Of a stretch of 64,000 nucleotides of DNA, positions 46,157 through 55,064 are shown in pieces. Source of the stretch: JANWXR01 sp964608265 (lineage in GTDB: Bacteria > Chloroflexota > Anaerolineae > Anaerolineales > UBA6663); contig CAZSNP010000009.1 in assembly GCA_964608265.1 (NCBI GenBank), forward strand, positions 26,230 to 90,229, written 5' to 3'. Both the position numbers and the translations under genes were made by a program. Every line of letters starts with the position of its first letter. Within the stretch, counting starts at the first letter, position 1. A model generated the notes under the pieces. That model was not told the DNA's origin, ran no database searches, and was given only the letters and a program-made list of their open reading frames with translations.

Positions 46157-48964
46157 ATGCCCAAGAACCCCCTCGTCCAACTCCAGAAGCTCGGCCAGTC
46201 GCCGTGGCACGACAACATCCGGCGCGATTTGCTCACCAGCGGCGCGCTGGCCAAAATGGTGAAGGCCGGCGACATCACCGGCCTGACCTCCAACCCCACC
46301 ATCTTCGAACAAGCCATCGGCGGCAGCAAGGCATACGACGACGCCGTGACGGCGCTGGCGCTCGAAGGCCTGAGCGCGGCGGAGATATTCGACACCCTCG
46401 CCATCGAGGACATTCAGGCCGCCGCCGATGTGTTCGCGCCGGTGTACAAGCGGACGCGGGGCGGCGACGGCTACGTCAGCATCGAGGTCGCGCCGCATTA
46501 CGCGCGCGATACCAAATCCACCCTGGCCGAGGCGCGCCGGCTGTGGAAGACGGTCAATCGGGCCAACCTGATGGTCAAGATCCCGGCGACGAAGGAAGGG
46601 CTGCCCGCTATCGAGCAGGCCATCGCCGAGGGCATCAACATCAACGTCACCCTCATCTTTTCCATTCAACGTTATCGCGAAGTGATGGAGGCGTATCTGG
46701 CCGGGTTGGAAAGGCGGGCGCGGGCCGGCAAGCCGCTGAAGGGCATTGCCTCGGTGGCGTCCTTCTTCGTCAGCCGGGTGGATACGCTGGTCGACAAAAA
46801 GCTCGACGAGAAGATCCGCATCATCGAATCGCGCAAGGCCTCGTTCCTCGCCACGCTCAAAGGCAAAGCCGCCATCGCCAACGCGCAACTGGCGTACGCC
46901 GAGTTCCGTAAGGTTTTCGGCAGCCCGCGCTTCGCCGCGCTGGCCAAGCGCAAGGCTCAACGGCAGCGCCCGTTGTGGGCCAGCACGTCCACCAAGAATC
47001 CTGCCTACCCCGATGTCTACTACGTCGAGGCCCTCATCGGAGCGGATACGGTAGACACGATGCCGCCCGCTACCATCGTCGCGTACAAAGATCACGGCAA
47101 GCCGCAGGCCCGCCTCGACGGCGACACCAAGGATGCCGAGCGCGTGTTCGAGCAGCTCGAAGAGTTCGGCATCATGATGGACGCGGTCACGCAGCAACTC
47201 GAAGATGAGGGCGTGGCCTCGTTCAGCAAATCGTTCGATACGTTGCTGGCGGTGGTGGAGGCGCGGCGGCAGGCGGTGCTGGCCAATGCGCGCCAGCAGC
47301 TGCGGCTCGGCAAAGCGCACAAGGCGGTGGACGGAGTCGCGACCCAACTCGATTCGATCAAATTCGGCGAGCGGCTGTGGAAGAAGGACGCGCAGTTGTG
47401 GAAACCCGACTCCGCCGCCCATCAGGCCGAGATCAAAATCCGCCTGGGCTGGCTCGATGTGGCCGACGAAATGGCCGAACGGGTCAGCGAGATGACGACG
47501 TTCGCCGGCGAGGTGAAGCGCGCCGGTTTCACGCATGCGCTGTTGTGCGGCATGGGCGGCTCATCGCTCGCGCCCGAGGTGTTGCGGGAGACGTTCGGCG
47601 TGGCCAAAGGCTACCTCAACCTGGCCGTCCTCGACTCGACCGACCCGGCGGCCGTCATCAGCGCCGAGGCCCGCAGCGACCCGGCCCGCACGTTGTACAT
47701 CATCAGCAGCAAGTCGGGCGGCACGGCCGAGATCAACGCGATGTTCAAGTTCTTCTGGGACCGCGTGTCGCACCTCAAGGGCGACCGCGCCGGCGAGAAC
47801 TTCATCGCTATCACCGACCCGGGCACCTCGCTCGAGGCGCTGGCCAAGGAGCGAGGCTTCCGGCGCACCTTCATCAATCCGCCCGAGATCGGCGGGCGCT
47901 ACAGCGCGCTGTCGTTTTTCGGCCTGGTGCCCGCCGCGCTCATGGGGCTGGATGTGGCCAAACTGCTGGCGCGCGCCAGGGAGATGATGCAGGCCGCGAG
48001 CGGCAGCATCCCCGCCACGCGCAACGGGGCGTTGCGGCTCGGGGCGGCGCTGGGCGCGCTGGCCGAGCAGGGGCGCGATAAAGTCACCTTTATCACTGCG
48101 CCGCAACTGGCGACGTTCGGCTATTGGGTCGAACAGCTCATCGCCGAATCAACCGGCAAGGAGGACAAAGGCATCCTGCCCGTCGAGGGCGAGGCGGTGG
48201 CCGCGCCGAAAGCGTATGGCGCCGACCGGGTCTTCGTCCACCTCAAACTTGGCGCGAAGGATAAACACGACAAAGCGGTGAAGGCGCTGGAGAAGGCCGG
48301 GCACCCGGTGATCGAGATCGTGCTCGGCGATGTGTACGACCTCGGCGGTGAGTTTTTGCGCTGGGAGGTCGCGACGGCGGCGGCAAGTTGGGTGCTGAAC
48401 ATCAACCCGTTCGACCAGCCCAACGTGCAGGAGGCAAAGGAGATCGCCAGGCGCTACCTCACCCAGATCGCGCAGGCTGGAAGCCTCAGTGACAACTCCC
48501 CAATCCTTCACGCCTCGGCCCCCGACTTCGCTGCGCGCTTCCGCAAATACCTCAGCCTCGCGCGCCCGGGCGATTACGTCTCGCTGCAGGCCTACGTTGA
48601 GCGCACCCCCAAACGCGAGAAGCTGCTGCGCGAACTGCAATCCGCAATCCGCAGCGCGACGAAGGCCGCGACTACCATCGGTTACGGCCCGCGCTTTCTG
48701 CACTCCACCGGGCAACTGCACAAGGGCGGGGCGAATAACGGGTTGTTCATCCAGCTCGTCTGCGATAACCCGGTGGATGCGCCGGTGCCGGGCGAACCGT
48801 ACACGTTCAGCCAACTCAAGGCCGCGCAGGCGCTGGGCGATTACGGCGCGCTGCTGGCCCGCAAGCGCCGCGTGCTGCGCATCAGTTTGGGCAAAGCGCC
48901 CGAGCGGGGTTTGCAAAAGATTCAAGGTGTGCTAAAACCAGGCAGCAGGTCTCGTAAATCCTAA
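46157..48964 (+). CDS. Bifunctional transaldolase / phosphoglucose isomerase
   Basis: 935 aa. N-terminal transaldolase (about 1-370): GLTSNPTIFEQA, Schiff-base Lys in LMVKIPATKEGLPA, INVTLIFS. C-terminal PGI/SIS domain (about 400-930): GMGGSSLAPEV, ISSKSGGTAEINAMF and a catalytic-region FLHSTGQLHKGG. The fusion links the pentose phosphate pathway to glucose 6-phosphate/fructose 6-phosphate exchange and is known from Chloroflexota, Cyanobacteria and others. It sits 15 bp after the HEPN gene and completes the cluster with tkt and rpiB. Confidence 0.95.
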   Translation: MPKNPLVQLQKLGQSPWHDNIRRDLLTSGALAKMVKAGDITGLTSNPTIFEQAIGGSKAYDDAVTALALEGLSAAEIFDTLAIEDIQAAADVFAPVYKRTRGGDGYVSIEVAPHYARDTKSTLAEARRLWKTVNRANLMVKIPATKEGLPAIEQAIAEGININVTLIFSIQRYREVMEAYLAGLERRARAGKPLKGIASVASFFVSRVDTLVDKKLDEKIRIIESRKASFLATLKGKAAIANAQLAYAEFRKVFGSPRFAALAKRKAQRQRPLWASTSTKNPAYPDVYYVEALIGADTVDTMPPATIVAYKDHGKPQARLDGDTKDAERVFEQLEEFGIMMDAVTQQLEDEGVASFSKSFDTLLAVVEARRQAVLANARQQLRLGKAHKAVDGVATQLDSIKFGERLWKKDAQLWKPDSAAHQAEIKIRLGWLDVADEMAERVSEMTTFAGEVKRAGFTHALLCGMGGSSLAPEVLRETFGVAKGYLNLAVLDSTDPAAVISAEARSDPARTLYIISSKSGGTAEINAMFKFFWDRVSHLKGDRAGENFIAITDPGTSLEALAKERGFRRTFINPPEIGGRYSALSFFGLVPAALMGLDVAKLLARAREMMQAASGSIPATRNGALRLGAALGALAEQGRDKVTFITAPQLATFGYWVEQLIAESTGKEDKGILPVEGEAVAAPKAYGADRVFVHLKLGAKDKHDKAVKALEKAGHPVIEIVLGDVYDLGGEFLRWEVATAAASWVLNINPFDQPNVQEAKEIARRYLTQIAQAGSLSDNSPILHASAPDFAARFRKYLSLARPGDYVSLQAYVERTPKREKLLRELQSAIRSATKAATTIGYGPRFLHSTGQLHKGGANNGLFIQLVCDNPVDAPVPGEPYTFSQLKAAQALGDYGALLARKRRVLRISLGKAPERGLQKIQGVLKPGSRSRKS

Positions 48965-48975
48965 AACGTGAGTTG

Positions 48976-49680
48976 ATGCCTAGACCTCGCTCCCGCATCC
49001 GGTTTGAGATGACGACCCGGCCTGCCACCCGGCTGGCCCCGCGCGTCATCCCGTCGGTTGATCCGTGGATCGCGGGGGAGATGTTTGTCTCACAGCACAT
49101 CGAGGAGCGGCGGCGCGGCTTCGCGCTGCTCTTCGGTTCCGAGCAGGTGCGGCGCTCGCTCCTCACGATCCAATTGCTTGCCTCACGCGTCGATGAAGCG
49201 GATATGACGCTGCGAGCGCAAATCGTGCAGGCGCTGGCCGATTACTTCGAGGTGCGCGGCGTCGACTATCGCTACCCGCCCGAAGTCCGCACCGTCGCGG
49301 CCAGCCACCTGCGCAAGTTCGACCGCCCGCAGCTGCTGGCGCTGCTCGAACTGCATCAGGCCGTGCGCACCGGCGCCGCGCGCCTCGCGGCCGATGCGCT
49401 CACACGCCTCCTCGAACGCCTCCCCGGAGCGTCGCTGCAACTCATCAGGCTGGCGAGTGATCGGGGATTGGCCCTCAAGCTGCGCAGCGAGGCCGTCGAA
49501 CTCATCGGGCGGGTGGGCTTCACCGACGCCGCCCAGGCGCTGCAGGGCCTCGAAGTCCGCATCTCTGGCCGGCGCGCCGGGCAACTCGCCATGGCCTTCG
49601 CGCCCTCCGACAACGCCGACGAAGCGCAACTCCTCCCCGTCCTCCGCCGCACCCTTCAAGTTCTGAATGAGACTGCCTGA
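48976..49680 (+). CDS. HEAT-repeat-like hypothetical protein
   Basis: 234 aa. After a basic N-terminus, the sequence is a run of amphipathic helices with HEAT-like spacing (RTVAASHLRKFDRPQLLALL, KLRSEAVELIGRVGFTDAA). It is probably a protein-binding scaffold. I do not recognise a family. It starts 11 bp after the Tal-Pgi stop. The 60-bp spacer after it (49681-49740) carries an imperfect CTTTGCG-type short repeat. Confidence 0.6.
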   Translation: MPRPRSRIRFEMTTRPATRLAPRVIPSVDPWIAGEMFVSQHIEERRRGFALLFGSEQVRRSLLTIQLLASRVDEADMTLRAQIVQALADYFEVRGVDYRYPPEVRTVAASHLRKFDRPQLLALLELHQAVRTGAARLAADALTRLLERLPGASLQLIRLASDRGLALKLRSEAVELIGRVGFTDAAQALQGLEVRISGRRAGQLAMAFAPSDNADEAQLLPVLRRTLQVLNETA

Positions 49681-49769
49681 CGCAAAAGCGCCGGGGCGCA
49701 CCGTTTCTTTGCGTCCTTGCCTCTTTGCGCCTTTGCGTTGAGAATCCGCCTGCTCCCTGGAGCCGCGCC

Positions 49770-50555
49770 ATGTCCGCACCACTCACTTATTCCAGCTACC
49801 TCCGCCTCGCCGATGTCCTCAACGCGCAGTCGCCCAAATCCACCGGACCGGAGCACGACGAGATGTTGTTCATCATCATCCACCAGGTGTACGAACTGTG
49901 GTTCAAAGAGATGCTGCACGAGATTGATTTTTTACAGGCCAGGTTGCGCCAGAACGATTCGGCGCGCGCGCTGCACACGCTGCGGCGGCTGCTGACGATT
50001 TTGAAGACGGTGGTGGCGCAGATTGACGTGCTCGAGACGATGACGCCGCTGGAGTTCAACTCCTTCCGGGGCTTTTTGGAATCGGCCAGCGGCTTTCAGA
50101 GCGCGCAGTTTCGCGAGATGGAATTCGTCCTCGGCTACAAGCGCCTCAACCTCGTCCATCACTTCGCCGACGACCCGGCGGCGGTTGAGCGGCTCAAGCG
50201 CCGCTACGCGCAGCCGACGTTATGGGATGCGTTTCTGTGTTACCTGAGCCTCAACGATGTGCCCGTGCCGGCCGGCGCGTTGCACCGCGATGTCACGCAA
50301 TCGATCGCACCGTCGCCCGAGGTGCAGGCGATGCTCGTCGGCGTCTACCGGCAGAACCCGGCGCTGGTGCGCGTGTGCGAGCGGATGGTGGATTTCGACG
50401 AGGGGATGCAGGAGTGGCGCTACCGGCATGTGAAGATGGTCGAGCGCACCATCGGCACGAAGAAGGGCACCGGCGGCTCGGCGGGCGTGGAATATCTCAG
50501 GACCACGCTGCGTTCGTTCTTCCCCGACCTGTGGACTATCCGCGCGGAGTTGTGA
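49770..50555 (+). CDS. kynA: Tryptophan 2,3-dioxygenase
   Basis: 261 aa, usual bacterial length. Family signatures HDEMLFIIIHQVYELWFKEM near the N-terminus, FREMEFVLGYK, and the C-terminal WRYRHVKMVERTIG with haem-ligand His followed by KKGTGGSAGVEYLRTT. It opens the indole ring of Trp to N-formylkynurenine, using haem and O2, so the host is probably at least partly aerobic. No kynureninase or formamidase is adjacent. Its TGA overlaps the ATG of the next gene. Confidence 0.97.
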   Translation: MSAPLTYSSYLRLADVLNAQSPKSTGPEHDEMLFIIIHQVYELWFKEMLHEIDFLQARLRQNDSARALHTLRRLLTILKTVVAQIDVLETMTPLEFNSFRGFLESASGFQSAQFREMEFVLGYKRLNLVHHFADDPAAVERLKRRYAQPTLWDAFLCYLSLNDVPVPAGALHRDVTQSIAPSPEVQAMLVGVYRQNPALVRVCERMVDFDEGMQEWRYRHVKMVERTIGTKKGTGGSAGVEYLRTTLRSFFPDLWTIRAEL

Positions 50556-51142
50556 TGATGAATTGGGCGGTGTGGTGGAGGGGGATGCTGTGCTGCGTGT
50601 GCCTGAGTGCGTGGCCGGCGGTTGCCGCCGCACAGCAGGCAACCCCGACTCCCGGCGGCCCGCGCATGGAGGCGTTCGAGGAAGCGAACGTCCGCGCTGG
50701 GCCGGGGACGTTCTACGATCAGGTCGGGCGCGTCGTGCCCGGGCAGACCGCGCCCATCCTCGGCAAGGTCACTACCCCGCAATGGACGTGGTTGAAGATC
50801 GTCTACTTCGGCGGGCCGAACAACGAGGGCTGGGTGGTGCAGCAGTTTGTGCGCGTGTCGGGCGACCTCGCCACCGTGCCCGAGTTGGTTGAAATTCCCC
50901 CGACGCCGACCCTGCCGCCGACGCCGACCATCCCGTTCGGCCAAATCACCATCACCCCGGCGGCGAACGCCAACCGCCCGCCCACCTTCACGCCGCCGGC
51001 CATCATCGCGCGGCCCACGCTGCTGCCGGAGCAGGGCATCGCGCCGAACGGGGGCACGTTCCCGCCGGCGCTCGCCATCATCGGACTGTTCGTGCTGGGG
51101 GTGCTGCTGGCCGGGGTCAGCGTGGTGCGCGGTCGCGGCTGA
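50555..51142 (+). CDS. Secreted/anchored SH3b-domain protein
   Basis: 195 aa. Signal peptide (WRGMLCCVCLSAWPAVAAAQQ), one SH3b domain (about 38-105, ANVRAGPGTFYDQVGRVVPG, GWVVQQFV), a Pro/Thr-rich linker (PTPTLPPTPTIPF and similar), and a C-terminal TM helix (LAIIGLFVLGVLLAGVSVV) followed by RGRG. Probably a surface protein anchored at its C-terminus. It overlaps the TDO stop by 1 nt, yet the two have no obvious functional link. Confidence 0.85.
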   Translation: MMNWAVWWRGMLCCVCLSAWPAVAAAQQATPTPGGPRMEAFEEANVRAGPGTFYDQVGRVVPGQTAPILGKVTTPQWTWLKIVYFGGPNNEGWVVQQFVRVSGDLATVPELVEIPPTPTLPPTPTIPFGQITITPAANANRPPTFTPPAIIARPTLLPEQGIAPNGGTFPPALAIIGLFVLGVLLAGVSVVRGRG

Positions 51143-51605
51143 GCGCCTCGGTCGCCGCCTTCCCCTTGTCCGTCAGCCAGAACGTCGCCGCCGGAAACTT
51201 CTTGTTGCTGTCAATCAGCCCGTGCTCGGCCAAATACTCGGCCACCTCCCACACCACCGGCTCGGCGGGCCGGTCGGGGTGATGGAGTTGAAACTGCTTG
51301 CGGCCTTCGATGTCGCGATGCGCTTTGAGCGACCAGCCCGCGGCGAGGGCGAGCAGCAACTGCTTGTGGGCTGGGGCGAGGTGGGTCTTCAACGGATGTA
51401 AACGGATGCCGGCAGCGGATAAGGACAACGGATGCCGGCAGCGGACAAGGACAACGGATGCCGGCAGCGGATAAGGACAACGGATGCCGGCAGCGGATAA
51501 GGACAACGGATGCCGGCAGCGGATAAGGATATCGGACGTTACGGATAGACAGAACGCAGGACCTTGAGAAACCGCAACATCCGTGATAGCGGTATCCGTT
51601 GCCAA
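51117..51605 (-). CDS. Small hypothetical protein, start in tandem repeats
   Basis: The reliable part is 51117 to about 51392: about 92 aa with AHKQLLLALAAGWSLKAHRD, VVWEVAEYLAEHGL and FWLTDKGKAATEAL, a winged-helix-like pattern. The frame stays open upstream through five 26-bp tandem repeats to a TTG at 51605. The longer protein therefore has an N-terminus of repeat-coded residues (IRCRHPLSLSAAG). The true start cannot be fixed. It overlaps the end of the convergent SH3b gene by 26 bp. Confidence 0.55.
   Translation of the reverse strand: MATDTAITDVAVSQGPAFCLSVTSDILIRCRHPLSLSAAGIRCPYPLPASVVLVRCRHPLSLSAAGIRLHPLKTHLAPAHKQLLLALAAGWSLKAHRDIEGRKQFQLHHPDRPAEPVVWEVAEYLAEHGLIDSNKKFPAATFWLTDKGKAATEALSRDRAPR
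51401..51530. repeat. Five tandem copies of a 26-bp repeat
   Basis: The unit starts AACGGATGCCGGCAGCGGAT and ends AAGGAC. Copies lie at 51401-51426, 51427-51452, 51453-51478, 51479-51504 and 51505-51530, with one internal T/C change in the second and a final C to T in the last. A partial AACGGATG precedes them. There are no spacers, so it is not a CRISPR array. It is a minisatellite likely to vary in copy number. Confidence 0.95.
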
Positions 51606-51612
51606 CCTCCGC

Positions 51613-51819
51613 TCAACCCAATTCGTGGATGTGTTCCTGTAACTTGCGCTGGTTGATTTTGACGTATTGCTCGCGGATGATCTGCGCCATCTCCTCCGGC
51701 GCGAGCCGCTTGCTCAAAATCTCCAGCGCGTCCTCGGGGCTTTGGCCGTAGGCCAGCTTCTTCTTCCCGTTCTTCAGGTCGAAGAGGTACATGAAGTGGG
51801 GGTTGCTGAAACTGCTCAT
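51613..51819 (-). CDS. 68-aa hypothetical protein
   Basis: 68 aa: LFDLKNGKKKLAYGQSPEDA, then EILSKRLAPEEMAQIIREQY, a short beta-hairpin followed by helices. The first half looks like a small strand-rich cap for a helical tail. No family recognised. It lies 56 bp downstream of the radical SAM gene on the same strand, suggesting a shared transcript. Confidence 0.6.
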   Translation of the reverse strand: MSSFSNPHFMYLFDLKNGKKKLAYGQSPEDALEILSKRLAPEEMAQIIREQYVKINQRKLQEHIHELG

Positions 51820-51875
51820 GGGAAATCAAGGAGACATGGGAACCGAAGGAAACGGCTTTCCCTGTGTCGCCGCCG

Positions 51876-53279
51876 TTATGCCTTCGTCAACGCCCCCATG
51901 TAGTTCTTGCGCTCCTGCCGCACCTGTGCCAGTCCGCGACTGACTTCGGCGTCGTACTTGCCGGCGAGCAGGTCGCGGTAAAACGCATAATCCACGCCGA
52001 TGACCTTTTCGTCGTCGGGATAGCGGTGGTAATTCTCCTTGCTCATCCGGCTCTTGCCCTCGGCGATGAGTTGATAGCCGAGCGCCGAACCGGGGTAGGG
52101 GGCGTAGAACGAGATGCTCGGCAGGATGCGCTTGGTGTACTTCACCATCCGCATCGTCTTGAAGGCGTCCTCGGGCGTCTCGCCGGGGATGCCGAGCATG
52201 ATGTTGCTCCAGAACACCGGCGCCGGCTTGCCCTGCGCCTCCATCTCATCGCCGAGGCGGGTGAGCAAATCAATCGTGAAGTAGTTGTCCTCCTCGGTGC
52301 ACTCTTTGTTGAGGAGGCGCAGGACGTTGTCGCTGCCCGACTCGAATCCAATCGAGACCGTGTTCCAGTTCGTCTCCTTGACGACGGCGGTGAACAAATC
52401 GGGCCACTGGCGCACGGTGTCGGCGCGGGCCGCCGCCCAGTACGGCCAGACCTTGTTTGCCCGGCGCGGGTACTTCTCCACCCACTCCTCGAGCCAGCTT
52501 GGGTTCTGGAAGAACATCGAATCGTGGATGACGACCGAGCCGACGCCGTACTTGCGGTCGAGGAAGTTCAACTCGTCAATGACCATCTCCACCGGGCGGC
52601 GGCCCATGTTGGGGATGTAGCTGCTTTCATTGCAGAACACGCACTGCCACGGGCAGACGCGGCTGGTGAGCAGCGTTGCGACCGGCGGCGGGCCCCAGCC
52701 GCACTCCGGTTCGAGCGGCCAGTTGAATTTGCGGGCCAGCTTCCATGAGGCCGGTTTGGGCCACAGCGTGCGATCCATCATCGGCCAGTCGGCCATGCTC
52801 TTCGCGCCCTGCCCCAGAATCACGCGCGGGAAGGCGCCCGGATCACGCACCAAATCCACGATGGTGAGCTCGCCCGGCCCCTGGATGATTTTGTCGAACT
52901 CGGGCACCGCCTGCATCTCATCCAGCGCCACAGTCGCGTGCATGCCGCCGGTGAGGATAACACCGTTGGGATTCACTTCCCTGAACAGCTGCGCCGCCCG
53001 CAGCGCCATCGGATAGGTGTAGCTGCGTACGTTCATGATCAGCAGGTCGTAGCCGGCCATGTTTTTCTTCACGCTGTCCCAATTTGTGTGCTGGCGCGTG
53101 GAGAACATCTCCGTCATCAAACCGTTCCGGTGCAGGATGGTGCGGAGCAGGCCGAGGCCGTGATCCTGCCATTGCTCGTGCGGGCCGGCCGGGTTCACCA
53201 AATCGCCCAGGTCGCCGAGGTCGAGCCACAGCCGGTTGCTGGTGCGCTTCTTCTGGAAGAAGGGGAGGGACAGACTCAT
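51876..53279 (-). CDS. B12-binding radical SAM protein
   Basis: 467 aa from the ATG at 53279 with GGAG 7 nt upstream. N-terminal cobalamin-binding-like Rossmann domain (about 20-150: YDLLIMNVRSYTYPMALRAA, NGVILTGGMHATV), then radical SAM with CPWQCVFC (CxxxCxxC, binding 4Fe-4S) at about 215-222. C-terminal TIM-barrel completion includes GFESGSDNVLRLLNKE and LGIPGETPEDAFKTM. This class often methylates or rearranges unactivated carbons in lipids and natural products. The substrate is unknown; no sugar or lipid gene is adjacent. DUF2203 is the next gene upstream. Confidence 0.92.
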   Translation of the reverse strand: MSLSLPFFQKKRTSNRLWLDLGDLGDLVNPAGPHEQWQDHGLGLLRTILHRNGLMTEMFSTRQHTNWDSVKKNMAGYDLLIMNVRSYTYPMALRAAQLFREVNPNGVILTGGMHATVALDEMQAVPEFDKIIQGPGELTIVDLVRDPGAFPRVILGQGAKSMADWPMMDRTLWPKPASWKLARKFNWPLEPECGWGPPPVATLLTSRVCPWQCVFCNESSYIPNMGRRPVEMVIDELNFLDRKYGVGSVVIHDSMFFQNPSWLEEWVEKYPRRANKVWPYWAAARADTVRQWPDLFTAVVKETNWNTVSIGFESGSDNVLRLLNKECTEEDNYFTIDLLTRLGDEMEAQGKPAPVFWSNIMLGIPGETPEDAFKTMRMVKYTKRILPSISFYAPYPGSALGYQLIAEGKSRMSKENYHRYPDDEKVIGVDYAFYRDLLAGKYDAEVSRGLAQVRQERKNYMGALTKA

Positions 53280-53341
53280 GGGACAACTCCACAAAAACGA
53301 GATGGGCGCAGGGACGTTGGCGGAGAGGGATTTGTTTCCGC

Positions 53342-53725
53342 TCACTCCGCTGCCAGCGGCTGGCGTCCGGCGTAGCCCGCGTCAACGTCATGCCAGAAAT
53401 CAATTCGCGCTTCATTGTAACGCCAGCACAGGTACACATCGCGCCCATCGCGCCGATGGAGGAAATCCACCAGCCCCATGTTGAGGTCTTTGACCTCGAC
53501 CTCCATGGCCTGAATGGCGCGCAGATTGCGCTGAATGGTCTCGAAGTGCGCGAGCATCGCGCCGGCCTTCCTGCCGCCGCCGTTCCCCACGGCGCGTTCG
53601 AGCACCGGCCACAACTCCGGCTGTGCGTCGACGATGTGTTTGCGCGCCGCGAGCAGGTCGCGCATCAGCGGGCGGATGGTCTCCAGCAGGGCATTGGCCT
53701 CGGCCAGTGAGAAGTAGCGCGGCAT
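53342..53725 (-). CDS. DUF2203 family protein
   Basis: 127 aa. YFSLAEANALLETIRPLMRD at the start and the end WRYNEARIDFWHDVDAGYAG are the DUF2203 signatures, including the conserved acidic/aromatic FWHD stretch. Helical, soluble, function unknown, frequent in Chloroflexota and Firmicutes. It is 62 bp upstream of the radical SAM gene. Confidence 0.88.
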   Translation of the reverse strand: MPRYFSLAEANALLETIRPLMRDLLAARKHIVDAQPELWPVLERAVGNGGGRKAGAMLAHFETIQRNLRAIQAMEVEVKDLNMGLVDFLHRRDGRDVYLCWRYNEARIDFWHDVDAGYAGRQPLAAE

Positions 53726-53777
53726 TTAAATGCGAAACCTGACACCGCTCAACTGTGTCAGGTTTCGGCGATGGCGT

Positions 53778-54197
53778 CTAGTGACAGCCGCAACCGCCGC
53801 CGCTCGCGGCGGGCGCCGGCTGGCCGGTGGTGCGGAAGGAGTGGCCGCAGCCGCAGCTGCTGACGGCGTTCGGGTTCTCGATGCGGAAGCCGCCGCCCAT
53901 CAGGTTATCCACGTAATCAATCGTCGCGCCGCTGAGGTACATCAGCGAGGTCGGATCGACGAAGACCCTGATGCCGTCCTGCTCGACGACGGTGTCGAAC
54001 TCGCTCGGTTCTTTCTCGATGGCCATGCCGTACTGCATGCCCGAGCAGCCGCCGCCCGACACGAACACGCGCAGGCCGTGCTCGCTGAGGTTGCGCGCGG
54101 TCAAGATCTCGCGCAACTTCGCCACCGCGCCCGGCAGCACGTTAATATCCTTGGTTTCAGTTTGCGGGGTCAAATCCACCAGGTTGATATCCGACAT
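53778..54197 (-). CDS. A-type iron-sulfur carrier (IscA/ErpA-like)
   Basis: 139 aa. HesB fold with the three conserved Cys: GGGCSGMQYGM, and SSCGCGHSF. It carries and inserts Fe-S clusters into apoproteins. An extra tail ends GGGCGCH, adding two Cys and a His beyond the family norm. The second ATG (54197) has AGGAG at a good 8-nt spacing. A SufR-like regulator gene lies just upstream on the same strand, which fits Fe-S homeostasis. Confidence 0.92.
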   Translation of the reverse strand: MSDINLVDLTPQTETKDINVLPGAVAKLREILTARNLSEHGLRVFVSGGGCSGMQYGMAIEKEPSEFDTVVEQDGIRVFVDPTSLMYLSGATIDYVDNLMGGGFRIENPNAVSSCGCGHSFRTTGQPAPAASGGGCGCH

Positions 54198-54349
54198 GGC
54201 CATATCTCCTTCATTGTGTTGCCGAGATTTTATCGGACTTGGGCGCTGCCGTCAATTCGCAGATGGCAGTCTGTTTTATTGGACGAGGGACGATGGGCGG
54301 AGGGCGAACGCCGCACGCAGACCCTGCCGTTTCAGCTTTCGTCAGTCGT

Positions 54350-54973
54350 CTACCGTCCTGTTTCCTCGCGAAACAGATACGCGCAACTCGTCGCCCCGTC
54401 GGCCACGCGGCTGACGCGCTGCGGCACCACGCCCATCAGGTTGCCGATCAGGGTCATATCCATGTTGCACAGCTCGGGGTGCGCGCCGGCCAGCGCCTCG
54501 TACGGGCAATTGCAGGTGTGGACAACGTAGCCCTCGGGCGTCTTTTCCCAGCGCGCGACGTAGCCCCGGGCGTTGAGGAAGCGCACCGCGCGGTCGAGCC
54601 GCTTCCTGAACGACTCGCCGGCCACCGGTCGAGGGGCCTCGGCGCTGAGGCGAGCCGCGACTCCCTCGAAAATCACGTTGACGAGGCGCGGGTCGTGCGT
54701 CTGCACCTCCGCCAGCACCTTCGCCGCCAGATCATCGTATCCTTTGGGGAAGTGGGCCGAGGCCTGTTCGGTGAGGGCGAAGACGTATTGCGGGCGGCCG
54801 CGCGCGTTGCGGTGGCGGATGAGGGGTTCGCCGATCAGGCCCTCACCGCGCAGGATGTCGAGGTGGTGGCGCACGGTGACGGTGGTGAGCTCGAGCACCT
54901 CGGCCAACTCATCCACGGTGGCCTGTCCGGTCGTCTTCAGGTAATCTAGAATCGCCTGGCGAGTCGCTTGCAT
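54350..54973 (-). CDS. SufR-like transcriptional regulator
   Basis: 207 aa. DeoR/ArsR-like winged helix at the N-terminus (AILDYLKTTGQATVDELAEV, VTVRHHLDILRGEGLI). C-terminal domain with Cys in VHTCNCPYEAL, ELCNMDM and ATSCAYLF, the arrangement of SufR, which senses Fe-S status through a 4Fe-4S cluster and represses suf genes. It lies 152 bp upstream of the A-type carrier on the same strand and is divergent from the FAD oxidase, so it may control both. Confidence 0.85.
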   Translation of the reverse strand: MQATRQAILDYLKTTGQATVDELAEVLELTTVTVRHHLDILRGEGLIGEPLIRHRNARGRPQYVFALTEQASAHFPKGYDDLAAKVLAEVQTHDPRLVNVIFEGVAARLSAEAPRPVAGESFRKRLDRAVRFLNARGYVARWEKTPEGYVVHTCNCPYEALAGAHPELCNMDMTLIGNLMGVVPQRVSRVADGATSCAYLFREETGR

Positions 54974-55064
54974 GGCGGCAACCTCCACGTGCCAATAAGA
55001 CCGATGCCGCTCTGAGAAATTGTAGGGAGCGCCGCCATCTTTGTCAAACCACGGGAGCCAGCGA

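Noticed and set aside
51401..51530. CRISPR array
   Set aside because: The 26-bp copies are directly adjacent with no spacers, and there are no cas genes.
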